Shown one piece after another: positions 5,559-12,010 of a stretch of 27,394 nucleotides of DNA. Source of the stretch: a virus. The position numbers and the translations under genes are program-made. Every line of letters starts with the position of its first letter. Positions within the stretch are counted from its first letter, which is position 1. The notes below the pieces were generated by a model. That model had not been told where the DNA came from. It ran no database searches and saw only the letters and a list, made by a program, of their open reading frames with translations. Location of the stretch: positions 1 to 27,394 of IMG/VR virus record IMGVR_UViG_3300049596_000455; one strand, written 5' to 3'.

Positions 5559-6301
5559 ACGGATAAGCGCCAAGGCTGGCCGGACATCTCCAGCGGGTGG
5601 ATGTAGAGACTAGGCTGGATGCCCGTGTCGCAATACTCGCCATAGGCGATGGCCTGACCCCACGACAGGGTCTTTCTACGCCCCTTGGCGTAGTCGCTTG
5701 AGCCCCGCAGCTTGAGCGTGCCGACGTTGATGCCGATCGTGCGGCGGGAGTTACGGGCTAGGGCTATGCCAGGGGAATGGGTATGGCCGAAGAAGACCGC
5801 GTCCGCTTCGACATACATTTCCGCCATGTCCCGAGGCGCTGACTCGTTGTAAATCGTGCCGTGCGTGAACAGGCCCGTGCCGAGCATATACTTCTGGAAG
5901 ACCCCGGTGTAGGGGACGTGGTCGGCCTTCAGTTTCTGGACGGTCTGCTCGATGTCGTGCTTCAGGTATTGGCTCAGCTCGGCCACGACCTCGTTCTTGG
6001 AATGGGTCAGCCGCCAGATGCGGTCCTCGTGGTTCCCGTTGATGACCACGTTGAACTCGCCGTCCTCAAGGAAGCGGACGCCCCCGGCGATGTCAGGCGC
6101 AAGGGGTTCGCCATGGCCGGCGCCGCCACCCATCAGGGCCTCGACGTCTACGAAGTCCCCGAGGTGGATGCGCTTCGCTCCTGGGCCTTTGCAGAAGTCG
6201 CCCATGAACTTGAGCACGGACTCCCGCGCCACCGGGTCGATGTGATGCCCGTGAGAGCAGGACACCGCCGCGAACCGCTTCCACTTCCGGGTGATGTTCA
6301 T
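5555..6301 (-). CDS. Calcineurin-like metallophosphoesterase
   Basis: A 248-residue member of the calcineurin-like (two-metal) phosphoesterase superfamily. Visible motifs in order: CSHGHH at 15-20 (motif I), GDFVD at 48-52 (motif II), GNHED at 89-93 (motif III), THG at 146-148 and GHTH at 172-175. Motif I normally reads Asp-x-His; here the Asp position is Cys15, so one metal ligand may be missing or supplied elsewhere. Such enzymes in phages can act on nucleotides or nucleic-acid ends; the substrate is not evident. It overlaps both the dNMP-kinase-like gene and the HTH gene by 4 bases, so it is co-translated with nucleotide-metabolism genes. Confidence 0.88.
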   Translation of the reverse strand: MNITRKWKRFAAVSCSHGHHIDPVARESVLKFMGDFCKGPGAKRIHLGDFVDVEALMGGGAGHGEPLAPDIAGGVRFLEDGEFNVVINGNHEDRIWRLTHSKNEVVAELSQYLKHDIEQTVQKLKADHVPYTGVFQKYMLGTGLFTHGTIYNESAPRDMAEMYVEADAVFFGHTHSPGIALARNSRRTIGINVGTLKLRGSSDYAKGRRKTLSWGQAIAYGEYCDTGIQPSLYIHPLEMSGQPWRLSV

Positions 6302-6918
6302 CGGTATAGGCTCATCGACTGGGTGAACTTACGGGCCCACTGACGGATGGCCTCGACGGAGTTATCCGGGAAGCAGACCTGCAGGGCGTTGCCCCTGCGG
6401 AAGCAGTCGTGCGCCGCCATCAGTCCGATGGACTCGGCCTCGGCGTTGTTGGCGGGCAGATTGCCCTGGCGTTCGATGTAGATCGGGACGAAGACCCAGC
6501 CGCGTTTGACGCAGAGGGCCTCGAGTTTCAGATACTCGTTCTCGTAGCGCATATCCGGGACGAGGATGACGGAGTGCTCGGAGCCTGAGTCCTTGCAGGT
6601 GATGTCGGCCCAGTTGTTGATGTGCTCGATGACCTTGTCCACCCACACGTTCTGGTTCTGGGTTCGGCAGTATTCCCCGTATGCAACCAGGAGCGGACGG
6701 AGCGCGGCCTTCTTGGCGGTGTCCTCGGTGAACGCGTCGATGTTCACGCCCGCTTCGTCGAGGGAAATCTGGAGGGACTCCTTCAGCGCGTCGGCGAACT
6801 TAAGGACGATGCAGGAATACTCCGGCTCGTCTTGTTCGAGCAGCTCGAAGATGGAGTCGGCGAGGGTGTCTTTGCCACTCCTTGCGAATCCACTGACTGG
6901 GATGAGGACGTGTTTCAT
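6298..6918 (-). CDS. Deoxynucleoside monophosphate kinase-like P-loop protein
   Basis: A 206-residue P-loop NTPase. The N-terminal strand VLIPVSGF leads into GFARSGKDT (10-18), where the Ser-Gly-Lys-Asp-Thr form matches the dNMP kinase/adenylate-kinase-like group that includes T4 gp1. A segment with Asp and Arg near residues 122-126 (VPDMRYENE) fits the region after the second strand in this group. It would phosphorylate dNMPs to dNDPs to supply phage replication. It overlaps the genes on both sides by 4 bases, in an operon with phosphoesterase, RecT, exonuclease and ligase. A related nucleotide kinase is the main alternative. Confidence 0.8.
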   Translation of the reverse strand: MKHVLIPVSGFARSGKDTLADSIFELLEQDEPEYSCIVLKFADALKESLQISLDEAGVNIDAFTEDTAKKAALRPLLVAYGEYCRTQNQNVWVDKVIEHINNWADITCKDSGSEHSVILVPDMRYENEYLKLEALCVKRGWVFVPIYIERQGNLPANNAEAESIGLMAAHDCFRRGNALQVCFPDNSVEAIRQWARKFTQSMSLYR

Positions 6919-7169
6919 AGGGAAGTTCTGCGGTAGCCTTGGGACCAGAGGACGTCCGCGATCTTGCGCGAGATTCGGTCCACCTTCTTCTCGGGGGCTT
7001 TCCAGTCGCCGAGGTGGAGGGCCTCATGCACGGTCACGCGCAGGCGTTCGCGCTCCGTGCTGATGTTCGGGTCTAGCTCGATGGTGTTGTCCTTCTTGCA
7101 GGCGAGCCCTGCGATGTCCCCGGGCAGGGGTCGGACGATGACCTTCGGGACCTTGGGTTTCTTTCCCAT
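6915..7169 (-). CDS. HExxH mini-protein, possible zinc metallopeptidase
   Basis: An 84-residue protein with VTVHEALHLGDW around residues 49-60, an HExxH zinc-binding motif followed by Gly-Asp, as in small SprT-like or zincin phage proteins. The rest consists of N-terminal strands with Pro/Lys and a C-terminal helix with KVDRISRKIADVLW. The start MGKKPK at 7169 is preferred over an upstream in-frame ATG at 7253, because the longer form would run through the RecT-side hairpin and is rich in Pro/Arg. A third zinc ligand is not obvious, so activity is uncertain. It is translationally coupled (ATGA) to the dNMP-kinase-like gene. Confidence 0.7.
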   Translation of the reverse strand: MGKKPKVPKVIVRPLPGDIAGLACKKDNTIELDPNISTERERLRVTVHEALHLGDWKAPEKKVDRISRKIADVLWSQGYRRTSL

Positions 7170-7213
7170 GGGTGGATGTTGTCTCCCAGCATCTGCACCT
7201 AAGCAAACAATAA

Positions 7214-7239
7214 GCCCCGCCCCCTTTCGAGGGCAGGGC
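7214..7239 (-). terminator. Probable intrinsic terminator after recT
   Basis: Read on the minus strand, the stem GCCC-T-GCCC pairs with GGGC-G-GGGC around an 8-base loop. It is followed by CTTATTGTTTGCTT, a T-rich though not perfect tract. It lies about 27 bp after the RecT stop and before the metallopeptidase-like gene, so it may separate or attenuate the recT transcript from the following operon. Confidence 0.55.
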
Positions 7240-7265
7240 CGGCTACACGGCACTCCTGCGTCAGC

Positions 7266-8051
7266 CTAAATGTCGATGGGTTCGTCGCCGGCGGGGGCGG
7301 CCTCGGGCTCGGTGGCCTTGGCCTTCTTGACCAGGTCCTTCACGGCTTCGGCAGCGGGCTGGACCGGCTGGCCTTCGACCGTGCGCTGGCCATACTCGGC
7401 CTCGTTGTCCTTGCGGATGGCTTCCTGCACGTCACGCGGCAGGCGGGGGAGCCACTTGGCGAGGCGCTTGAAAGCGGTCTTCTTCCACATCTCCATCGGG
7501 TAGGTGGCCCAAGGGCCGGACGAGCCGGAGCGGCTGGCCTTGCGGATGGCCTCGACCTCGGCCTTGCTCATCTGGATCGCGGCGGTTTCCCCGTCCTTGA
7601 AGCGGACCATGGCGTAGACCGCGTAGGGTTCGCCCCGGTCCTTGGACAGGTCCACGACGTGCTCTTCTACCTTGCCCAGGTTGAACCGATACTTGTCGGC
7701 GTTGCAGACGATGTCGGCGTGGATGTGGGCGACTTCGCCCGATCGCATGACGAGCGCAAGGATGCCCTTGTAGTCGAATTGCAGGGTGGCGTCGTTGCCG
7801 TAGGGGATGAGGTGAGCGTGGTGGCCGTCAGGCATCAGACCCCACTGGGCGGCCTGCAGGACCACGGAGGCCACGCTGGCGGGGGTGCAGTCCCAGAGCT
7901 TGGGGTTCTTGTTGCAGGCGGTGATGACGCAGCGCATGAAGCGGCTCGCGTCGTCGGCGTTGGGCAGGGCCTTGGCGACCTGCTCCTGCAGTCCGGCAGA
8001 GCGGACGAGTTCGATGGTGTTCTTCGGGGGGAGTGCGGGTGTGTTGCTCAT
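7266..8051 (-). CDS. recT: RecT-family single-strand annealing protein
   Basis: A 261-residue recombinase. The RecT/Redbeta-type core shows LIPYGNDATLQFDYKGIL (81-98) with RSGEV (103-107), then PWATYPMEMWKKTAFKRLAK (180-199), the family's most conserved helix. It anneals complementary single strands during phage recombination and replication, working with the exonuclease encoded just upstream. The C-terminal 45 residues are Ala/Glu/Pro-rich and acidic, a disordered tail common in this family. The start MSNTPAL (8051) is supported by the leader TTTCCCAC directly before it; a longer in-frame start at 8123 would overlap the exonuclease. Gap of 11 bp to the exonuclease stop. Confidence 0.95.
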   Translation of the reverse strand: MSNTPALPPKNTIELVRSAGLQEQVAKALPNADDASRFMRCVITACNKNPKLWDCTPASVASVVLQAAQWGLMPDGHHAHLIPYGNDATLQFDYKGILALVMRSGEVAHIHADIVCNADKYRFNLGKVEEHVVDLSKDRGEPYAVYAMVRFKDGETAAIQMSKAEVEAIRKASRSGSSGPWATYPMEMWKKTAFKRLAKWLPRLPRDVQEAIRKDNEAEYGQRTVEGQPVQPAAEAVKDLVKKAKATEPEAAPAGDEPIDI

Positions 8052-8062
8052 GTGGGAAAGGG

Positions 8063-8851
8063 TCAGACGTTGAACTTGGACAGGTCCACCTCGATGACGC
8101 CCGGGCCGGTCTTCTTGGGCCATGCGATGGGGTCAGCGCCGTGGGTCTTGATGTAGCGATCCATCAGGTCGAGGCCAGCGCGGTAACGCTTGCGGCCAAT
8201 CTCGATGTCGGCCTCGGTCATCACGAATACCTGGACGAAGATTTCGGGGGCGTCCTTGCCCTCGATGGCGATGAAGGCAAAGCCTCGGGGGCGGCGGCTG
8301 GTCACGGCCTCGATGCCGTCGATATAAATGGCGGATTGCCTGTCATAGCCATACTCCCAGACTGCTCGGCGGTAGGCATAATGCTCTATGGAGGTTGTCG
8401 TTTTCACGTCCACGAGCAGGCCGTCGTCGCGGTAGCGGTCAGGTCGGCAGCGCATCGGGATGCCGGTGACGGAGTCCTTCCAGAAGTAGGAAGACTCGTT
8501 GACCCCTTCGCCGGAGAGTAGGGCGGCGGCTTCATCGTCCTGCTGGACGGCTTCGGCGATGGCGCTCAGCTGCGTGAACTCATCGTGGCTCACGATCTCC
8601 TTGCCCTCGTTAGCCAGGAGGAACTCTTCCTCGCGGGCCTTGGCGCCTTTGCCCTTGTCGAGACCCTCGGGCATGACGGCCCATTCTTCGCCGACGAGCT
8701 GAGGCTCGAGGATGATGGTGTGGACAAGCGAACCCCAGCGGAGGGAGGGGGTCTTCTTGCGGGGCGTGTTCATCAGACGCGGGGACTCAAGGAAGCGGGA
8801 GAGCTTCGAGTTCGAGACCGCCGGGCTGGCGTGGTATTCTTTGTTATTCAT
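8063..8851 (-). CDS. PD-(D/E)XK exonuclease, RecE-like partner of RecT
   Basis: A 262-residue nuclease of the PD-(D/E)XK superfamily, of the RecE/DUF3799 type that commonly sits next to recT. RWGSLVHTIILEP (38-50) is the N-terminal helix with a conserved His; CRPDRY (135-140) gives catalytic Asp138; LLVDVKTT (145-152) gives Asp148 and Lys150; YGYDRQSAIY (168-177) carries the conserved Gln. It degrades one DNA strand to make single strands for RecT to load on. The ATG follows CCCCCGCAC, supporting this start. Its gene is followed after 11 bp by recT, which fits a two-gene recombination unit. Confidence 0.9.
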   Translation of the reverse strand: MNNKEYHASPAVSNSKLSRFLESPRLMNTPRKKTPSLRWGSLVHTIILEPQLVGEEWAVMPEGLDKGKGAKAREEEFLLANEGKEIVSHDEFTQLSAIAEAVQQDDEAAALLSGEGVNESSYFWKDSVTGIPMRCRPDRYRDDGLLVDVKTTTSIEHYAYRRAVWEYGYDRQSAIYIDGIEAVTSRRPRGFAFIAIEGKDAPEIFVQVFVMTEADIEIGRKRYRAGLDLMDRYIKTHGADPIAWPKKTGPGVIEVDLSKFNV

Positions 8852-8867
8852 GTGCGGGGGAAGATTA
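8852..8867 (-). promoter_or_regulatory. CCCGCAC start-site motif before exonuclease
   Basis: On the minus strand TAATCTTCCCCCGCAC directly precedes the ATG at 8851; its TAA is the stop of the 57-aa gene. It closely matches the leaders at 923-936 and 1364-1376 on the opposite strand. Confidence 0.5.
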
Positions 8868-9038
8868 GAAGAGGGGAAAGTAGCGGACGGCGGTCAGTTT
8901 AATCTTCTCAAACTTGCCGTTCTGTAAGGTGTCTACGGTCATGACAATGTAGGCGTTTCCGTTGAACAGCATGGTTTCTCCTACAGGTTTAGCCTTTTTC
9001 CAACGCTTCACGGCCTTGGTCTTACGCTTGGTAGTCAT
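8865..9038 (-). CDS. Basic small protein, 57 aa
   Basis: A 57-residue protein with a very basic N-terminus (MTTKRKTKAVKRWKKAKPVG, about residues 1-20), then a strand-rich C-terminal part (MLFNGNAYIVMTVDTLQNGK, then FEKIKLTAVRYFPLF). It fits between the ligase stop (9043) and the exonuclease leader. The start at 9038 is chosen because it follows the ligase stop after four bases; an in-frame start at 9113 would overlap the ligase. It may bind nucleic acid, given its charge and its position in the recombination operon. Family not recognised. Confidence 0.6.
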   Translation of the reverse strand: MTTKRKTKAVKRWKKAKPVGETMLFNGNAYIVMTVDTLQNGKFEKIKLTAVRYFPLF

Positions 9039-9042
9039 AGTC

Positions 9043-9930
9043 TTACTTGTCGCCTCGGATGCGGGGGTGACGGAGGGAGCCATCGGGCGTCTTGCTCTGG
9101 AAGGTGACCTCAAGGTAGGAACCGATGACGGTGTCGCGGTTCGCCCAGATCATGGCGCGCTGCTCGTCGCTGAAGCCACCGCCGACGCGGACGAGGCGTC
9201 CGTTGTTCTCGACAACGACGTGGCCCATCGTGCCAGCCAGACGGCCTTGGCCTTCATGCACGGAGACCACCGGGCAGTCCTCGGCGTCCACGGCCTTGAC
9301 CTTCAACCAGGCGTTGGAGCGTTTGCCCTGCGAGTAGGGAGCGTCGAGGTCCTTGACCATCGCACCCTCGAAGCCCTGAGAGACGAAGCGACGGAAGGCA
9401 TCGTTGGGGCTGATGCCGACGAAGGACTCGACCAGTGAAACCCGCTTGTCGTAGGTGAACTTGGCCATCAGCGAACGGCGTTCGCGGTAAGTGCCGATGT
9501 CGTCGGGCAGGTCGAGCAGCCAGAGGAACGCACCCTCGGCGGGGTCGTTGGAACGGACTGCGCCGACGGAGTCGTAGAAGTCCTCGCCGGCGATGGCCTC
9601 GCAGTCGAAGGTGAACACGCCGTGCTTGCTGGCGGTCTCGCTGAACCACTCGCCGAGGTGGGCAAGGGAGTTGAGCGGGTTGCCGTTGCGAGTCTTCATG
9701 GCCACGGCCAGCGTCTCTCGGCAGACTTCCACGATCACGCGGACGCCGTCAATCTTCGGCTCGACCGCGTAGGACTCGGGGAGGATGCCCTTGTAGGGCT
9801 TGGCCAGCATGGCCGGGGAGAGAGGGGCGGCGGCAGGCTTACGAGCGCCGACACGGAAGTGCGGCTGGCTTTCAATCATATTAAAGATGAAAGCGTAGAG
9901 GTCGGCGTTGGGATCGGAGGATGAGCTCAT
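9043..9930 (-). CDS. ATP-dependent DNA ligase
   Basis: A 295-residue minimal ligase: nucleotidyltransferase domain plus OB-fold. Motif I EPKIDGVR (57-64) has the adenylated Lys59. Later come FTFDCEAI (motif III), EGAMVKD (motif IV) and AWLKVKA (motif V, Lys-x-Lys), then the OB-fold ending TPDGSLRHPRIRGDK (C-terminus). It seals nicks during phage DNA replication or recombination, using ATP. The start MSSSSDP is preferred over an in-frame upstream start at 9984, because CCCGCACAAC lies just before it and the longer leader is Gly/Trp/His-rich. First gene of the minus-strand DNA-metabolism cluster, ending 4 bp before the 57-aa gene. Confidence 0.95.
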   Translation of the reverse strand: MSSSSDPNADLYAFIFNMIESQPHFRVGARKPAAAPLSPAMLAKPYKGILPESYAVEPKIDGVRVIVEVCRETLAVAMKTRNGNPLNSLAHLGEWFSETASKHGVFTFDCEAIAGEDFYDSVGAVRSNDPAEGAFLWLLDLPDDIGTYRERRSLMAKFTYDKRVSLVESFVGISPNDAFRRFVSQGFEGAMVKDLDAPYSQGKRSNAWLKVKAVDAEDCPVVSVHEGQGRLAGTMGHVVVENNGRLVRVGGGFSDEQRAMIWANRDTVIGSYLEVTFQSKTPDGSLRHPRIRGDK

Positions 9931-9945
9931 GTTGTGCGGGATAGG
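9931..9945 (-). promoter_or_regulatory. CCCGCAC start-site motif before ligase
   Basis: On the minus strand CCTATCCCGCACAAC precedes the ligase ATG. Together with ACCTTGCC just upstream it resembles both the early CCCGCAC leaders and the late AACCTTACC/GCAATA element, so it may link the two types. Confidence 0.5.
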
Positions 9946-9975
9946 CAAGGTATGCCCGCCCCACCCCACGCCGTC

Positions 9976-10020
9976 AAGCCCCAAGGGGAGGGTGGCTAGG
10001 ATGCCCTAGGAAGGGGGCTT
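9976..10020 (-). terminator. Possible weak stem-loop after the two-TM gene
   Basis: AAGCCCC (9976-9982) can pair with GGGGCTT (10014-10020), with a smaller CTAG/CTAG repeat inside. It lies between the two-TM gene's stop at 10026 and the ligase leader. There is no T tract, so termination is uncertain. Confidence 0.3.
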
Positions 10021-10025
10021 ATGGG

Positions 10026-10355
10026 TCAGTCCTGCCGTCTACCCCGCCAGAGCCTGATACCCACCGCCAAGGCCACGGCAAGGCATCCAAACGACAGGGC
10101 CAGCCCTAGTTCGCGGACGGACTGCAGGGCTAGGGTGGCCGAGGACATATTACGCTCAAGGTCGGCGGAGTCGGACTTCAGCCCCCCATCGGTCACGAGC
10201 ATGACCAGGGCATCGGTTGACTGCAGCTGGTCGAGGACAAAGCCCGAGGTGTAAGCCGTGGTCACCGAGGCCATGCCGGCGAAGGTCACCAGCAGGCAGA
10301 CGGCCAGCAGGAGGTTGCCCTCACTTGCGCTTGGCTGGTCGCTTGGCTTTGGCAT
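10026..10355 (-). CDS. Two-TM membrane protein of the lysis region
   Basis: A 109-residue membrane protein. After a short polar N-terminus there is a hydrophobic segment at about residues 14-36 (NLLLAVCLLVTFAGMASVTT and onward) and a second near 84-104 (LGLALSFGCLAVALAVGIRLW), separated by a polar loop of about 45 residues, then a basic tail RGRRQD. It could be an antiholin, a second holin or another envelope protein; there is no recognised family. The ATG at 10355 lies inside the holin gene, a 35-base overlap, and no better start was found downstream. Position after the holin supports a lysis role. Confidence 0.6.
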   Translation of the reverse strand: MPKPSDQPSASEGNLLLAVCLLVTFAGMASVTTAYTSGFVLDQLQSTDALVMLVTDGGLKSDSADLERNMSSATLALQSVRELGLALSFGCLAVALAVGIRLWRGRRQD

Positions 10356-10704
10356 TGGGCTTGGACTTGGCAGGCTTGGACACCTTCTCGACCTCACGCT
10401 CTGCCCGGTTCTTTACCCAGCGTAGTAGGGCGTCGAGGGCCTCGGGGCTGGAGTAAGCCAGCGCACCGATTGCACCCATCCGCAGGCCCGGGCTGGAGAT
10501 ATACTCGGTCAGGGCGTAGCCAGCGATCGCGGCGGTCAGGCTGGCGGCGCATACGCGGCGAGCCACCCAGCCCCAGGTATGCTTCTCTTCTGACAGCAGG
10601 AGACGGGCGGCCATGCTCATGGCTCCGATCGTGCCGGCCACCACGCCGTCCTTCAGTTCCTTCGGGATGGACTCGGGGTCGATAGGTGCAGGGGGAGGGC
10701 TCAT
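10321..10704 (-). CDS. Putative holin
   Basis: A 127-residue protein with moderately hydrophobic helices at about residues 19-37 (DGVVAGTIGAMSMAARLLLS) and 47-65 (ARRVCAASLTAAIAGYALT), a third possible near 73-90, and a Lys/Arg/Ala-rich C-terminus (about 95-127). The loop SEEKHTWGWV between the first two helices resembles the GEKxxWxxL loop seen in LydA-type holins, which is the reason for this call. It would form the membrane hole that releases or activates the endolysin at lysis. It overlaps the spanin-like gene upstream by 4 bases (ATGA). The call is from layout and motif only. Confidence 0.6.
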   Translation of the reverse strand: MSPPPAPIDPESIPKELKDGVVAGTIGAMSMAARLLLSEEKHTWGWVARRVCAASLTAAIAGYALTEYISSPGLRMGAIGALAYSSPEALDALLRWVKNRAEREVEKVSKPAKSKPNAKAKRPAKRK

Positions 10705-11441
10705 TCGTCCTTAGAGATTTCGGCTTCGTCCTTCTTGTCCTGCACGGCATCGGAGACTTTATCGTAGAGCCACCAGAGCGATAGGCCTGAGGCGATGGTC
10801 GCCGTGCCGATGGCCACCCACATGAAGGCAGGAGAGTCGTAGATGAACGGGACCGATCCAGCCAGCGCAGCGCAAGCCAGGAGCGGGACGCCTAGGCGAG
10901 GACCGAGAAAGGCAGTGGTCAACGCACCGACCGCGAAGAGACCGGCCCCGAGTAGACTCCAGATGTTCTTGGAGGCTTCGGCCTTTACGGCTTCGACCTC
11001 CTTCGTCAGCTCGACGATGCGGGCGTCACGGGCGGCGAGGGCGGCCTTGTTCGCGGCGACCTGTTTCTCGAGGTCAGCCCACGCGGCCTCGGCGGCCTTC
11101 TGCTTCTCGGCGGCCTTCACGCGCTGACGTTCGTAGTCGGCGGGGCTGGCCTTCTCCGATCGTTGGCGGGCGTAGGCGAGATCGCCCTCGGTAGCCTTGG
11201 GGAGGAATGACCCAGCCACGGACAGTTCGGACTCCACGACCGCAGGCTTCCCGGCGGTGTTCGCTTCCCGGGCCACGGCCACGGCGGCGGCCACGCGGGA
11301 GTCGATGACGTCGAGGGTCGAGCCGACGGAAGTCAGGGCGACCTCCTTGGGCGTGGCGACTGCGGGAGGCAGGGGAGCGTCGGCGGGCTTGGACTTGCAC
11401 CCAGCCAGGGCCACGAGGGCGATGACTAGGAGCAAGCGCAC
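10701..11441 (-). CDS. Lipobox, coiled-coil and multi-TM protein, u-spanin candidate
   Basis: A 246-residue protein with a GTG start. N-terminus MRLLLVIALVALAGCKS ends in a lipobox (Leu-Ala-Gly-Cys, Cys about 15), so it should be an outer-membrane lipoprotein. Residues about 85-155 form a long charged Ala/Lys/Glu coiled coil. Three hydrophobic segments follow (about 161-181, 187-206, 210-229) before a charged cytoplasmic tail. A lipoprotein N-terminus, periplasmic coiled coil and C-terminal membrane anchor is the layout of unimolecular spanins, which bridge both membranes and disrupt the outer one. Typical u-spanins have one C-terminal TM; this one has about three. It overlaps the holin by 4 bases, supporting a lysis role. 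Confidence 0.6.
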   Translation of the reverse strand: MRLLLVIALVALAGCKSKPADAPLPPAVATPKEVALTSVGSTLDVIDSRVAAAVAVAREANTAGKPAVVESELSVAGSFLPKATEGDLAYARQRSEKASPADYERQRVKAAEKQKAAEAAWADLEKQVAANKAALAARDARIVELTKEVEAVKAEASKNIWSLLGAGLFAVGALTTAFLGPRLGVPLLACAALAGSVPFIYDSPAFMWVAIGTATIASGLSLWWLYDKVSDAVQDKKDEAEISKDE

Positions 11442-11445
11442 GGCC

Positions 11446-11580
11446 TTAGCGGTTCTTAAGCACGTCGAGCAGGGACTTGCCCTTGGCTTCAGCGGACTCC
11501 AACTTTGCGCGATGCTTGCGCGAGATCAGGAGTCCGGCCACTAGGCCGAGGATGATACCGAGGATGAATGAGATAATCAT
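11446..11580 (-). CDS. 44-aa single-pass membrane peptide
   Basis: A 44-residue ORF starting MIISFILGIILGLVAGLLIS, one clear TM helix with an N-terminal hydrophobic end, then a basic and amphipathic tail (RKHRAKLESAEAKGKSLLDV). It fits exactly between the spanin candidate (4 bp away) and the fibre chaperone, whose stop it overlaps by 4 bases. One-helix peptides in lysis clusters can be holin-like pinholins or antiholins, but nothing here proves it. Too short for homology recognition. Confidence 0.65.
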   Translation of the reverse strand: MIISFILGIILGLVAGLLISRKHRAKLESAEAKGKSLLDVLKNR

Positions 11581-11816
11581 TTGAGGATGTCGGGGTGAAA
11601 GTCTTTGAGGGAGGCCACGTCGTCGGGGAGGGCGACCTTGGTGACGTCGCGGAGGGCCTGCTTCTCGGCGGCGATGCTGGCCTGCTCGGCGGTGTCGCCA
11701 CGTTCGACGGCACGCATGAAGGCGAGGTCGAGGGCGGCGAGTTTAGGCGCACGCTCGGCCCGGAGTCGGTCGAGGGTGATGGCCTTTGCTTTGTCGATGT
11801 TGATGAGGATGCTCAT
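11577..11816 (-). CDS. Phage tail fibre assembly chaperone-like protein
   Basis: A 79-residue helical protein. Its core, KLAALDLAFMRAVERGDTAE at about residues 25-44, followed by KQALRDVT, matches the layout common in small phage proteins downstream of fibre genes (Phage_tail_APC type): a Leu-Asp helix, an Ala-Glu-Gly-Asp turn and a KQALRD helix. It probably binds the fibre and helps it fold or trimerise. It overlaps both the 65-aa gene and the membrane-peptide gene by 4 bases. Part of a fibre plus two-helper set. Confidence 0.75.
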   Translation of the reverse strand: MSILINIDKAKAITLDRLRAERAPKLAALDLAFMRAVERGDTAEQASIAAEKQALRDVTKVALPDDVASLKDFHPDILK

Positions 11817-12010
11817 TCGATGGAGAACTCCCAGGCGTTGCGGAAGGTGCGGTCGGTGGGGATGGTGTCGGCCTCGACGATGCGGAAGGGGACGCCAGCG
11901 GGGACGTCCTTCGCCGCGATCTGCTCGGCGGTCAGTCCGCAGTCGGGGGCGGGGATGATGATGGCGACGCCGCCTTCGGGGGTCGGGTAGATGATGCGGG
12001 GGTTGTTCAT
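11813..12010 (-). CDS. Small tail fibre-associated protein, 65 aa
   Basis: A 65-residue protein with the pattern [20 protein letters not shown] (about 6-25), [20 protein letters not shown] (about 34-53), then [12 protein letters not shown]. This recurs in phage proteins just downstream of fibre genes, often fused or adjacent to the KQALRD-type assembly chaperone. It overlaps the fibre stop and the next gene by 4 bases each, so fibre and both helpers are translated together. Its exact activity is not known; a role in fibre attachment or assembly is inferred from position. Confidence 0.75.
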   Translation of the reverse strand: MNNPRIIYPTPEGGVAIIIPAPDCGLTAEQIAAKDVPAGVPFRIVEADTIPTDRTFRNAWEFSIE

